A DNA stretch of 64,000 bases from Candidatus Poribacteria bacterium (GTDB lineage Bacteria > Poribacteria > WGA-4E > WGA-3G): the NCBI GenBank assembly GCA_022820835.1, contig JAJEET010000084.1, forward strand, positions 1 through 64,000. The letters are read 5' to 3'. The notes beneath the pieces were generated by a model. That model saw only the letters and a list, made by a program, of their open reading frames with translations. It ran no database searches and had not been told where the DNA came from. Both the position numbers and the translations under genes were made by a program. Of the stretch, positions 24,103-33,778 are shown one piece after another. Position 1 is the first letter of the stretch. Every line of letters begins with the position of its first letter.

Positions 24103-26250
24103 TTAGAAACCAGCACGGCGAACTGCCGTATTTTTCGCTCTATCGGTTACCTGAATTGTAATTGCGTGCGCGCCTTCTGGAAGCTCACCGGTTTCCAATA
24201 GGAGCTGTTCGCTCTTGGAATCGAAGATACCGTCATCAGGGAAGATCGCCTTCCATTCCTGATCGCTGTCGATTTTATAGACGGCTTTCTCGATCGGTGT
24301 CGCCATATCCGTAACGTCACAGGTGATTTTGTAAGTGCCGTCACCATTCTTCGCAACTTGGATTTCGCCGATAGATGGTTGAGTGTTATCTACATCAAAC
24401 GGCTTACTGACCTTCTCAGCGGATTTCGCCCAACCGACAGGGTTGCTCAGTTTGTCTGTTGCGACAACTTTCACCTGATAGCGTCCATCTCCGACGGTCG
24501 TAATATCCCACTCGTATTCAGCTTTGGTGAGTTCTTTTTTCAGGAGTCGCCAGCTGCCTTCAGTGGCTGCTTTATAGTAGAGCGTATACTGGAGTGTATC
24601 ATCATTTGAATCTTCAACATTCCAAGTGACCTTCCAAGTTTTCGAGGGACCATCACTATTGCCAGATCCTCCACTGCTACCACCTCTTGAACCTGGGGGT
24701 GGCAAGTTACCGCCAGACGAACGCCGTCCCTGTTGTTGATTGCCGCTGCCGCTGCCATTATCTATGGTGATACCGGTGAATCGTGGCTCAACATTTGCCT
24801 GTACGGAAGCGAGGGTAACCTTCTTCAAGACGGGGGTTTTCGCTGCGTCGGTCGTTGCGAACTTTGCGCGCCACTGGATGTACTGTGCGTCTCCGTTCGG
24901 GATTTGTGAGCCTTCTGCGGTTGCGAGTTCATCTGACCAGTCGCTCCATGTGTCATCCGGTTTTTTGGTATTGCCGGTTCGGGTTGAGAAGGTAATCGTT
25001 GCCCCTTCTTCCATCGCACCTTCCCAAGAGAGTTTTCCCCAACGGGAGAGGCTCTGTGCGTCGTGTAATTCTGACTCAAGCGTTCCTTCTTCCACGTAGT
25101 CAGTTGTAACGGTAAAGAGTTTACCAGGATTTCCCGTTGCCAAGAGAGTTGTAGGTTTTCCGTCAACTTCTCTTTGATGGATGGCGACAACTTGGTCTGC
25201 TGAACATTTACCGATCTCGGTGTAGTCCCCTGTCATGGCGTTAACACGATAGATTTTTCCTTCGTTTCCTGTTCCGACAAGGATTTGGGAGTCGCTTTCT
25301 AAGATGATCGCCAAGATAAGGGGTTCCGGTGAATTCCAGACGGACACAGTGGTACCGTCTGAACGGATTTTATAGAGATTAGACTTATTCTCTTGCGGAG
25401 GTCCGCCGCCTGGTGGTGGTGGTCCAGTAGGTGTAGGCGGTCCTGCGCTGCTGCCACCGCCGCGTCGATTTCTTGACGGTTCAGCGGGTTGAGAGGTAAC
25501 GGCTGCGGCGTAGAGATTCCCTTTGCTGTCCATTTCAAGAACCCGAATTTCTTTTTCTCTTGCTTGATAAATAACCTTTGCGGTGCCGTCGTCCGTAATG
25601 TGGTAAATAATACCGTTGTCGCCGCTTCCGGCGTAGAAGCCGTTTTCGTGCGGAAGGAGCGTCATGATATTTTGTTCTTCGGCATCAAATAGGACATCGG
25701 ATTCGCCGTCCGGTGTGATTTTGTAAATTTTGCCATCCGTACCGGTTGCGGCATAGAGGTTACCAGCATCGTCAAAGTGTAACGCCCAGACATACTTGTC
25801 GCCTTCATTGAGGATAGTCGTCGGGGGTGTCGTAGCGTCAGTAATTTTGTAGATCAAGCCGTCGGGACCCGTACCGGCATAGAGTGCCCCATCAGGTCCG
25901 ATTGCGAGGCTGTAGATAGTGACTTCGGGTGAATTATAATAAAGTTCAGCAGCGTCGCCACCCGCATTAATCTTGTATATTTTCCCCTCATTGCCAGTAC
26001 CTGCGTAGAGATTACCTTCTGAGTCTTCAACGAGTGCCCAGACTTGGGTCTCCTTTAATTTTGTAAAGTCATCAATTTTCAGGGACAGCATCACGTCCCC
26101 GGTGCTTGTGAGAGAGAGGTTTTTAGGTTTACCAGACTCGAAATCCGAATGGTTTTGCTGTTCCCACAACGAAGTTTTTACAGCGGATGCGACTCCGGCG
26201 AAAATTAAAATAGTTAGAACAAAACTCCAAAAGGAGATGACACGGCGCAT
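24103..26250 (-). CDS. Exported beta-propeller protein with Gly/Pro-rich linker
   Basis: From the ATG at 26250 (GGAGGG ribosome site just upstream; the earlier ATG at 26304 has none) the product is about 715 residues. A signal peptide (MRRVISFWSFVLTILIFAGVASA) leads into repeats of the form YAGTGNEGKIYKI / YAGTGPDGLIYKI / YAATGTDGKIYKI / YAGSGDNGIIYHI. These are propeller blades like those of two-component-regulator or WD40-like propellers. A Gly/Pro-rich insert (GPPTPTGPPPPGGGPP) splits two propeller parts. A second low-complexity stretch precedes fibronectin-type III-like segments ending in ITIQVTDRAKN. No enzyme motif is seen. It lies directly downstream of the second S55 gene. Confidence 0.7.
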   Translation of the reverse strand: MRRVISFWSFVLTILIFAGVASAVKTSLWEQQNHSDFESGKPKNLSLTSTGDVMLSLKIDDFTKLKETQVWALVEDSEGNLYAGTGNEGKIYKINAGGDAAELYYNSPEVTIYSLAIGPDGALYAGTGPDGLIYKITDATTPPTTILNEGDKYVWALHFDDAGNLYAATGTDGKIYKITPDGESDVLFDAEEQNIMTLLPHENGFYAGSGDNGIIYHITDDGTAKVIYQAREKEIRVLEMDSKGNLYAAAVTSQPAEPSRNRRGGGSSAGPPTPTGPPPPGGGPPQENKSNLYKIRSDGTTVSVWNSPEPLILAIILESDSQILVGTGNEGKIYRVNAMTGDYTEIGKCSADQVVAIHQREVDGKPTTLLATGNPGKLFTVTTDYVEEGTLESELHDAQSLSRWGKLSWEGAMEEGATITFSTRTGNTKKPDDTWSDWSDELATAEGSQIPNGDAQYIQWRAKFATTDAAKTPVLKKVTLASVQANVEPRFTGITIDNGSGSGNQQQGRRSSGGNLPPPGSRGGSSGGSGNSDGPSKTWKVTWNVEDSNDDTLQYTLYYKAATEGSWRLLKKELTKAEYEWDITTVGDGRYQVKVVATDKLSNPVGWAKSAEKVSKPFDVDNTQPSIGEIQVAKNGDGTYKITCDVTDMATPIEKAVYKIDSDQEWKAIFPDDGIFDSKSEQLLLETGELPEGAHAITIQVTDRAKNTAVRRAGF

Positions 26251-26378
26251 TGAAAATACCCTCCTATAGGGTCGTTTAAGCGAATCTTGATCGTAATGTG
26301 ACAAGTCGCCAAATTGAAGTGTGTCTGTAGGTGCGGTCTCAAGGCGCGCCTACGAGATAAAACGTTAGTGGAATAATA

Positions 26379-28262
26379 TTATTCGGCGTTCCTGTCAACA
26401 ACAAAGCGGATGATACCACTGCCAGAGATCACATAGTCTGTGGACACTTTATCAACATGTAAGGCTGTCCCGGAAGTGTACCCACTATTGCCGACCACCT
26501 GTTTAGCCGTATTCATGACAGACATGACAGAAGGCGGTAGATTCGAGAATTCTTCACCTTGAACGGTAAGTCCCGGTTGGGGTACAGAGAGTTCCAAAAT
26601 GATATTGGAATTGTTTTCCTCGCGTTTCAACAGTTCAACCAATTGGTTGATGTTTCGGTATCGGAAATTATAGGGTGCGCGGGAACGCTGCCACGACTCA
26701 TAGAAATTCCCGTTGGAGGCGAGAAGCATAACGAGTCCGTCTGGCGTATCGCTCGGGATGGTAATCCTTCCAGTCAGGACGATAGGCATTTCAAGGTAGG
26801 GCTGCAAAGTTATTTCGACAGCAACAGTCTCACCCGGACGATAACGAAGCTTATCGACGCGTAGACTCTGGATTCCGGCTGTTCGGCGTTTATCTTCTAC
26901 CTTGATATCGAGATCAATCTTTTCTACGTGAACCTTCGTGTATGTGTTGCTATCCAACATTGCCATTGGGAACGATAGCGTTTGCATGACTCCAGACGCT
27001 GGTGAACCGCTGGAAGAATAAATATTCTTGTAGCTCAACTCGCGGTTTTTCAGGTCGGGGTGATCTTTCAAGGTGATCGTTGTGCCCAAGTTGACTGTGT
27101 GGTCGTGGAAATAGAATTCCAGTGCATCCAAGAGGTAGGATGTGCTAATTCCGGCATAGAGACCAGATATACCACGATCCCTTATGACTTCATAGTACTT
27201 TTGGTGCTGTTTTCCGTCGGTTGTTTGGATATTGACATTGACTGGGATATAACTCGGATGTTTGCCGATGATACCTGCAATGGAAGTTTCTCGATCTTGG
27301 ACTAAGGTGCCGATGGGTTGTGTCGGTGCCGCGATTTTAGAGGAGCGGGAGCTGCTTGGCAGAATAAAGTGGACGTGCCCCCCTGAAAGTGGAAGATTGA
27401 CATTGCCTTCCGACGATGCTCCGTGTCCATAAGCGAGCAACTCTTTCCCATCTACATGCGTGATCGTGCCGTAACCGAACATCGTCACATCGCCACGGAC
27501 GAATTCGGTTCCGATGATCTGTCCTTCCTCAACGGGTGATTCTTTAATACGTCCACCGCCGCCTGCGGCTTGAACTGGCGTAAAATTGAACTTATTAAAC
27601 ACGGGTCTAACCAACCGCATCAGTTCTGGGTTCAGTGGTGGCATTGCGAGAGGGATTGATAGTTGCGCAGCTCGCGCTCGGGTGGAGACATTAGAAAGGC
27701 TCTGAGACCAAATGTCCTCAAAGGTACGAGGCATTTTGGTAACTTCACCGTCGCGAAGCAGAGACGCACCCATATTTAAACCGGATGCTTGTACCCCAGC
27801 CGCATCACCGAAATCAAAGAGTTGCGTGCCTTGGTAACTCAAATTCGGTTCCATGCCACGTTGTGCCACTTTAACCATCAATTCAATCGGTGTGACACCA
27901 AACAGATTGGCATGTTCACGCTGATTATAGTATCCGAGTGAAAGCGCACCCATGAGTCGTCCATTAAGATACATTGGACTACCACTCATACCGCCTGCGA
28001 CACCGGTCCGTTTAAAGTTCTCGCTAAGCCCTTTACACCATACCACATGCCATCCCGGGTAACTGTCGTATTCGACACTCACAACTTCATATTCAAATTC
28101 TTCAACCGTTGTACCAGAAAATACCGTATAGCCTTTCCCTTTCATGCCAGGTTTCACCTCGGACAACGGCATAAACTTTTCAGCATCCCACTTAATCTGT
28201 GCGTGGCTATAATAGGTAGTCAAGCAGAACACTATCAGTGCACAAACCCAAGCCTTTTTCAC
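26379..28262 (-). CDS. SpoIVB/S55-type peptidase-domain protein (copy 2)
   Basis: A 627-residue paralogue of the protein at 11982-13832, similar along its full length. It has a signal peptide (about 1-21), SEVKPGMKGKGYTVFSGTTVEEF, GVAGGMSGSPMYLNGRLMGALSLGY with the nucleophile in GMSGSP, EEGQIIGTEFVRGDVTMFGYGTITHVDG, and the same C-terminal beta domain (DKLRYRPGETVAVEITLQPY, TVQGEEFSNLPPSVMSVMN). Loops differ around residues 150-240. The duplication predates substantial divergence. It probably forms an operon with the beta-propeller gene about 130 bases downstream. Substrate unknown. Confidence 0.85.
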   Translation of the reverse strand: MKKAWVCALIVFCLTTYYSHAQIKWDAEKFMPLSEVKPGMKGKGYTVFSGTTVEEFEYEVVSVEYDSYPGWHVVWCKGLSENFKRTGVAGGMSGSPMYLNGRLMGALSLGYYNQREHANLFGVTPIELMVKVAQRGMEPNLSYQGTQLFDFGDAAGVQASGLNMGASLLRDGEVTKMPRTFEDIWSQSLSNVSTRARAAQLSIPLAMPPLNPELMRLVRPVFNKFNFTPVQAAGGGGRIKESPVEEGQIIGTEFVRGDVTMFGYGTITHVDGKELLAYGHGASSEGNVNLPLSGGHVHFILPSSSRSSKIAAPTQPIGTLVQDRETSIAGIIGKHPSYIPVNVNIQTTDGKQHQKYYEVIRDRGISGLYAGISTSYLLDALEFYFHDHTVNLGTTITLKDHPDLKNRELSYKNIYSSSGSPASGVMQTLSFPMAMLDSNTYTKVHVEKIDLDIKVEDKRRTAGIQSLRVDKLRYRPGETVAVEITLQPYLEMPIVLTGRITIPSDTPDGLVMLLASNGNFYESWQRSRAPYNFRYRNINQLVELLKREENNSNIILELSVPQPGLTVQGEEFSNLPPSVMSVMNTAKQVVGNSGYTSGTALHVDKVSTDYVISGSGIIRFVVDRNAE

Positions 28263-28646
28263 AGCGTTACTCCTCCCTGAACTATTTGAAATTTATTTTA
28301 TGTTCGTAACAAGTATCTCAATCAGACGTTGATTGAGCAGTAAGGTCATTTAAATTTCCCTAAATTTGCCTTTTTCACGTCGTCTCGTTTCTTATACCTA
28401 AACATCTGTCGAATGGTAGGTCTGTTTATACGATAATACCAAAGACGAGTGACGGAAATGGCTCTGAATCATGTGACATTTTACAAAACATTCAAGACTA
28501 AGGTATATTATATCAAAATAGTGAATTTGATGTCAACTGAATTGATGAAAAAATTGTTATATGAGTGTGCTCTATTCTGATTTCCAATTGCTATATTTTT
28601 TTTTTCGTGTTATGCTTTTGTGACTAAGATTTCAGCAGCTATCAGT
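28263..28646. other. Long intergenic region with an 8-bp palindrome
   Basis: No gene is seen between the second S55 gene and the repeat at 28647. The palindrome CTCAATCA-gacgt-TGATTGAG at 28317-28337 lies about 55 bases upstream of the S55 start codon, where a regulator could bind. The rest is AT-rich without a recognisable feature. Confidence 0.4.
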
Positions 28647-28740
28647 AGAACTTACGCAAAATTGCGTTGAAACACGTCCTGTGCTATAGCATAAGATAGG
28701 TATAATCAATCATGGAGACCCGGTGGTCTACGTAAGTCCT
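28647..28740. repeat. MITE-like element upstream of glpK
   Basis: A 94-base segment with 12-bp ends AGAACTTACGCA and TACGTAAGTCCT (10 of 12 positions inverted-complementary), bounded by TA on each side. The same termini occur at 39798-39916. It is non-coding. Confidence 0.6.
28662..28690 (+). promoter_or_regulatory. Possible glpK promoter inside the repeat
   Basis: TTGCGT at 28662-28667, a 17-base spacer and TGCTATAGC (TATAGC at 28685-28690, extended -10). It lies wholly within the MITE-like element. Confidence 0.45.
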
Positions 28741-28762
28741 ATTAGGAGGTTCTTTTTATCGT

Positions 28763-30304
28763 ATGCCCAACACCGCTTGTATTCTCTCAATCGACCAAGG
28801 GACAACAGGTACGACGACACTCCTTGTTGACGTGCGTGGGAACATCGTTGCAAAAGGCTATCAAGAATTCACGCAGTATTACCCACGTCCGGGTTGGGTA
28901 GAACACAATCCGGAGGAGATTTGGAACGCCACTCTCCAAGCAATAGACGCGCTTTTTGAAGATAAAACACCCAATATCGTTTCACTCGGTATTGCCAATC
29001 AACGTGAAACGACGCTTATTTGGGATCGAGAGACAGGTAAGCCGATCTATCCTGCTATCGTTTGGCAGTGTCGGCGTACTGCGGAAATATGTGATACACT
29101 TACGAGACAGGGATTTTCAGAAGAGATAAAACAGAAAACAGGTCTCGTGTTGGATGCTTATTTTTCAGCGACAAAGGTGGCGTGGATTCTGGATAACGTC
29201 AGCGGAGCAAGGGAACAAGCGGAACGCGGTGAGCTTGCATTTGGTACCGTAGACACTTGGCTCTTGTGGAAGTTAACAGATGGTGCTGTCCATAAGACCG
29301 ATTATACTAACGCATCTCGCACGCTCCTCTTTAATATTAACACGCTTTCGTGGGACGAGACGCTTTTGGAAATCTTCAACGTCCCTGAAACGATATTACC
29401 GGAGGTTTTTCCGTCTGCTAACAATTTCGGTACGGCGAGTTTTTACCGAAATTTCTGGCTTGAGACCTTCGGTAAAAATATAAGTTTGGATGGTGTGCCA
29501 ATTGCTGGGATAGCAGGTGATCAACAAGCCGCGCTCTTCGGTCAATTATGTACAAGACCCGGTATGGCGAAAAACACCTACGGTACCGGTTGTTTCCTGA
29601 TGCTCAATACCGGTGATGAAAAGGTAGAAACAGATAGTGGACTTTTGACAACGCTCGCTTGTAGTTTAGATGAAAGTCCTGTGTACGCGCTTGAAGGGAG
29701 TGTTTTCGTTGCTGGTGCTGCTGTTCAATGGTTGCGAGACGGCATCCAGATCATCGGTCATGCTTCGGAAACAGGAGAAATCGCGTCCGGGATCCCTGAT
29801 ACGGGTGGTGTTTTTGTTGTTCCAGCCTTTACCGGTCTCGGTGCCCCTTATTGGGATGCTCAGGCGCGAGGTGCTATCCTCGGTTTAACACGCGGGAGTA
29901 CACGTGCCCATATTGTCCGAGCGACTTTAGAATCCATCGCATATCAATCTGCAGATGTCGTCACTGCGATGGTGACAGATGCCGGTATGGCGATTGATCG
30001 GTTACGCGTTGACGGTGGGGCTACTGCTAATGATTTCCTGATGCAGTTCCAAGCAGATATTCTTGGAATAGACGTGGAACGTCCGGCACAGATTGAATCG
30101 ACAGGATTGGGTGCTGCGTACCTCGCTGGCATTATGATCGGGCTTTGGAGCGATGTTGAAGCACTTGAGGCACACCGCTCTACGCAAACAACGTCCACTG
30201 ATGATGTTTCTACGATTTGTGTCTTTTCACCGCAGATTGACACAGAGGAACGGAACCAAAAACTTGAACAGTGGAAGAGAGCCGTAGAACGTGTGATAGG
30301 TTAA
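28763..30304 (+). CDS. glpK: Glycerol kinase
   Basis: A 513-residue FGGY kinase, full length for GlpK, which phosphorylates glycerol to sn-glycerol 3-phosphate in the cytoplasm. Landmarks: the N-terminal phosphate loop SIDQGTTGTTTLLVD; WVEHNPEEIW; IANQRETTLIWDRETGKPIYPAIVWQCRRTA; VLDAYFSATKVAWILDN; the FGGY signature near GTVDTWLLWKLTDG; and ATP-site motifs IAGDQQAALFGQ, KNTYGTGCFLMLNTG and LRVDGGATANDFLMQFQADI. An AGGAGG ribosome site precedes the ATG. No facilitator (glpF) or dehydrogenase is adjacent. The next gene, a histidine kinase, begins one base after its stop, so the two are cotranscribed. Confidence 0.95.
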   Translation: MPNTACILSIDQGTTGTTTLLVDVRGNIVAKGYQEFTQYYPRPGWVEHNPEEIWNATLQAIDALFEDKTPNIVSLGIANQRETTLIWDRETGKPIYPAIVWQCRRTAEICDTLTRQGFSEEIKQKTGLVLDAYFSATKVAWILDNVSGAREQAERGELAFGTVDTWLLWKLTDGAVHKTDYTNASRTLLFNINTLSWDETLLEIFNVPETILPEVFPSANNFGTASFYRNFWLETFGKNISLDGVPIAGIAGDQQAALFGQLCTRPGMAKNTYGTGCFLMLNTGDEKVETDSGLLTTLACSLDESPVYALEGSVFVAGAAVQWLRDGIQIIGHASETGEIASGIPDTGGVFVVPAFTGLGAPYWDAQARGAILGLTRGSTRAHIVRATLESIAYQSADVVTAMVTDAGMAIDRLRVDGGATANDFLMQFQADILGIDVERPAQIESTGLGAAYLAGIMIGLWSDVEALEAHRSTQTTSTDDVSTICVFSPQIDTEERNQKLEQWKRAVERVIG

Positions 30305-30305
30305 A

Positions 30306-32000
30306 ATGCGACTCCAATGGAAGTATTCTCTTGTCATCAATCTTTCTGTCATAGCAATCCTCGTGGCATTTTACTTTTTTGATAGCATCCGTGTCCGAAA
30401 CGAGATGAATGCTCTCCACGCCTTGGGAGCAGAACGCGGGGCTGAACTGAGAAAAATTGCTGACAACACCATTCTTAATGCTGTTGTCAGAGAAATCGAA
30501 ACGACAAAGGCGTTTAATGCACAACAATTGGATCAAGTGCTAAACGCGCTAAAGCGGGAACATCCTGACATGCGAGATGTCCTGAACATCCACATCTCCT
30601 TGAGCGATACCCGTATCCGTTCCAGCCTACTCGCTGGTGAAGATGCTGTCGTCATTAATCTGGATTCACCGGATCTTGAGCAAATTGAGACAAAAGGCGC
30701 GACGATACATGCCGTTGAGGGACAGAACGCAACAGCCATTGTTATTAAATACATCGCCCCTTTGACAGCGCCGGAACCAGTTGAGTTAGAACCGAGTGAT
30801 TTCGCTTATGAACAGATACTTGATGGGGGAATGCTGCCGTTGGATGAGGTCTGGTATGATGCTTGGTGGAGGGTCTTTAGTGAAGATGTCTATATGCCAG
30901 AAGAACCCGTGATAGCTGAAGAAAAAGGTCGGCACTGGCGAGTTACTGATCAGGAAACAGGGAATCTCTACAATTTATGGAAGCAAGATGGAATTTTATG
31001 GATTCAGAGATCCTTGACCGGCTACATACAGGTGCTTTTTGATGTGCCCTATATTGACAGGTCAATCCGAAATTCGTTGCTGATGCACGCGATACTGATC
31101 GTGATCGTTGGGGCACTCCTCGTGATTTTGATTGATTTAACAACGAATCACCTGATTATGAAGCCGTTAGAACGAATGACTCGTATTATTCAGAGTGCGG
31201 AAAGTGGCGATTTATCTCTGGATCAGACTTATTCCTCGGATGAAATCGGAAGGGCGACCCATAATCTCGTCCGAATGCTGTGGCAATTGCGAGATTCTCA
31301 TTCAAAAAGGATTGATGCGTTAGGGCAATTTGCCGCTGGTGTGGCACACGAAATTCGGAATCCACTTAATTCGATCGGGATGACTGCGCAGCACCTGAAA
31401 TCTGTTTTCTCACAACAAAAGGTGAGCAAGGACGATATCGAAGAAGCGAAGGAACTATTAGAGATTGTTGACAACAAAATTCGGGAACTGAAGCAGACTT
31501 CGGAGCAGTTCCTCACCTTGAACCGACCCAGAAGATTGAACATACAACCGGTAAATCTCAATACGCTTGTGGAGCACGTAGTATGGGAATTTGCCCTTAT
31601 CGCCGAAGAAGCGAAGGTTCAAATCATCAGGAATTATGAAGACGATTTGCCGACTGTTCCGCTTGATGAAACCTTGATGCGACAAACACTCTTTAATTTC
31701 GTGCAAAACAGCATCCAAGCGATGCCGAAGGGTGGGAGTATCTACATGAACACTTCACACGAGAAAGCAGGTAAGGATGTGGAGCATGCAGTGATCGAAA
31801 TTCGGGATACCGGTATCGGCATCGCCGAAGAAATTCAGGAACGGATTTATGATGCCTATTTTACAACCAAGGATGCGAGCGGTGGTATAGGACTTGGACT
31901 CGCCATTTCACACCAGATTATCACTGCCCATGGCGGTAAGGTTGAAGTCCGAAGCAAAATGGGAATGGGAACGGCGTTTAAAATCAGTCTTCCGCTTTAG
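30306..32000 (+). CDS. Membrane sensor histidine kinase, NtrB/ZraS-like
   Basis: A 564-residue kinase. One membrane segment near residues 8-25 and another near 257-283 bracket a periplasmic sensing domain of about 230 residues. A HAMP linker (MKPLERMTRIIQSAESGDLS) follows, then a HisKA helix QFAAGVAHEIRNPLNSIG with phospho-acceptor His348, and a HATPase domain with N-box NFVQNSIQAMPKGG, G1 IRDTGIGIAEEI, F-box YDAYFTTKDASGG and G2 GIGLGLAISHQI. The cognate regulator is the sigma-54 activator gene 207 bases downstream. The ligand is unknown. Confidence 0.93.
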   Translation: MRLQWKYSLVINLSVIAILVAFYFFDSIRVRNEMNALHALGAERGAELRKIADNTILNAVVREIETTKAFNAQQLDQVLNALKREHPDMRDVLNIHISLSDTRIRSSLLAGEDAVVINLDSPDLEQIETKGATIHAVEGQNATAIVIKYIAPLTAPEPVELEPSDFAYEQILDGGMLPLDEVWYDAWWRVFSEDVYMPEEPVIAEEKGRHWRVTDQETGNLYNLWKQDGILWIQRSLTGYIQVLFDVPYIDRSIRNSLLMHAILIVIVGALLVILIDLTTNHLIMKPLERMTRIIQSAESGDLSLDQTYSSDEIGRATHNLVRMLWQLRDSHSKRIDALGQFAAGVAHEIRNPLNSIGMTAQHLKSVFSQQKVSKDDIEEAKELLEIVDNKIRELKQTSEQFLTLNRPRRLNIQPVNLNTLVEHVVWEFALIAEEAKVQIIRNYEDDLPTVPLDETLMRQTLFNFVQNSIQAMPKGGSIYMNTSHEKAGKDVEHAVIEIRDTGIGIAEEIQERIYDAYFTTKDASGGIGLGLAISHQIITAHGGKVEVRSKMGMGTAFKISLPL

Positions 32001-32172
32001 AAGTTAATAGTTAACAGTACGGTTGCTACGCAACCTTTCAGTTAATAGTTAACAGCTGTCAGTACGGATTACTACGTAAGCTTTTCAGTTGTCAAGCATA
32101 AAAGAAACTTGATAATCCCAACGTCTCTTTCTGAGAACTGAAAGATTTTTCGCAGAAAAATCGTACTGAGTA
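32001..32172. repeat. Dispersed hairpin-repeat array between kinase and regulator
   Basis: AGTTAATAGTTAACAGT words surround three hairpins. These are GGTTGC-TAC-GCAACC (32022-32036), a weaker one with a TTAC-TAC-GTAA core (about 32067-32083), and GATTTTTC-GCA-GAAAAATC (32144-32162). Constant flanks CAGTACG and TTTCAGTT (or their complements) border each stem. Confidence 0.75.
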
Positions 32173-32207
32173 CTGTTAACTGCGTACGATTAGAGGAGAA
32201 CCGAACG

Positions 32208-33590
32208 ATGGCATCCATACTGATTGTGGACGACGACCAAGCGCAACTGACTATTCTACAGCGCATTTTGAAACGCGAGGGGTACGCAGTCGAGACTGTC
32301 GGAGACAGCAAAACCGCCCTTGAGGTCTTAGAGGGTCGGATGTTTGACCTCGTGATTAGCGACATGTGGATGTCTGCGCGGTTTGAGGGTCGAGATCTGC
32401 TACGGGAAATAAAACGTACCGATCCCGATCTGCCGGTGCTTATTATGACGGCTTACGCGGAACTCAACGACGCAGTCAACCTCGTGGCACATGAGGGTGC
32501 GTTTTACTATCTTGAGAAACCGATTCAGATAGATGTTCTCAAACGCGAGGTGAAACACGCTTTACAGATGCGAGGAGCCCTTTCGGAACCGGAAGCGGAG
32601 AGTGACGAATCCGTCCCAGAAATTCAGATTGATGAAATTGTTGGTGAAAGTGAGCAGATGCAGGAACTTTTTAAAAAGATGGCTCGAATTCTGCACCGCG
32701 GGGTCACACAAGTCCTCATTACAGGAGAGACGGGTTCCGGAAAGAGTCTCATCGCGCGCTCACTTCACAGACACGGACTTAGGAAGGACAAACCTTTCAT
32801 TGCTGTCAATTGTGGTGCAATCCCGGAAACATTGATTGAAAGCGAACTTTTTGGACACGAAAAAGGGGCATTTACGGATGCTTCGCATCAGAAGAAAGGG
32901 CTTTTTGAGGTTGCCAACAAAGGTGTACTCTTCCTCGACGAAATCGGTGATCTTCCGATTCAGACGCAGAGTAAATTATTGCACGTACTTGAGGAACGCG
33001 AGATACGCCGGATTGGCGGAACACAGAGCATTAAAGTAGATGTATGCGTGATTGCTGCGACAAACAAGGATCTAATTCAGTCTGTCCGAGACAGTGTTTT
33101 CCGTGAAGACCTCTATTTCCGTTTGAATGTGATTCCGCTTCACGTTCCACCGTTACGGGAACATCCGGAGGACATCCCGATGCTCGTGAATTTCCTCATC
33201 CAGAAATTCAGCAGCGAATATGCAGAGGCAACCCCCAAGCAGTTTACACCACAAGCGATGTCCGCACTCCGACGATACGAATGGCCCGGTAATATTCGGC
33301 AATTAGAAAATTATCTTCGTCGTATATTCGTGTTATCCGAAAATGAGGTGATCGACAAAGACGAATTGCCGCCGGAAATCTTAGATACTTCGCTGCCGAC
33401 GACAGACGTGGAATTCGATATCCCGGAAGAGGGTGTTTCACTTGATGAGATTATCAAGGAATATGTGTGCAGTGCGCTGACGAAAAGCAATGGAACACAG
33501 ATTCAAGCGGCAAAGCTGCTCGGAATCTCGCGTCGTAAACTCCAGCATCGGATGCAAAAATACGGGCTGCAAAGTCAGGATTTCAAATAG
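32208..33590 (+). CDS. Sigma-54-dependent response regulator (NtrC family)
   Basis: A 460-residue regulator with three domains. The receiver domain (1-120) has the acidic pocket DDD at 8-10, phospho-acceptor Asp52 in LVISDMWM, and Lys in YLEKPIQ. The AAA+ domain (about 145-385) has Walker [18 protein letters not shown], the sigma-54 contact loop [15 protein letters not shown], Walker [11 protein letters not shown], and the R-finger region [17 protein letters not shown]. The C-terminal Fis-type helix-turn-helix is [26 protein letters not shown]. It should be phosphorylated by the upstream kinase and activate sigma-54 promoters. This implies an RpoN elsewhere in the genome. Targets were not identified. 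Confidence 0.95.
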   Translation: MASILIVDDDQAQLTILQRILKREGYAVETVGDSKTALEVLEGRMFDLVISDMWMSARFEGRDLLREIKRTDPDLPVLIMTAYAELNDAVNLVAHEGAFYYLEKPIQIDVLKREVKHALQMRGALSEPEAESDESVPEIQIDEIVGESEQMQELFKKMARILHRGVTQVLITGETGSGKSLIARSLHRHGLRKDKPFIAVNCGAIPETLIESELFGHEKGAFTDASHQKKGLFEVANKGVLFLDEIGDLPIQTQSKLLHVLEEREIRRIGGTQSIKVDVCVIAATNKDLIQSVRDSVFREDLYFRLNVIPLHVPPLREHPEDIPMLVNFLIQKFSSEYAEATPKQFTPQAMSALRRYEWPGNIRQLENYLRRIFVLSENEVIDKDELPPEILDTSLPTTDVEFDIPEEGVSLDEIIKEYVCSALTKSNGTQIQAAKLLGISRRKLQHRMQKYGLQSQDFK

Positions 33591-33715
33591 GTAATAGTTA
33601 ACAGTACTCAGTTAAAGAGGGTCCCTGTGGCAGTTACAGGAATGTGCCCGATACAGTGTCTTAACTGAGAACTGAAAGATTTTTCGCAGAAAATCGTACT
33701 GAAGACTTGATCAAG
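33591..33715. repeat. Dispersed hairpin-repeat copy
   Basis: AATAGTTAACAGTACTCAGTT, a short unique part, then AACTGAAAG and the hairpin GATTTTTCGCAGAAAATC (33678-33695) followed by GTACTGAAGACT. It belongs to the same family as the copies at 8.3, 32, 44 and 50.6 kb. Confidence 0.7.
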
Positions 33716-33778
33716 AACTTGTCTACAGATACTTTTGCTAAGGTAGCGAATTCTTTGTCAAAACTTCTATGGGACATC

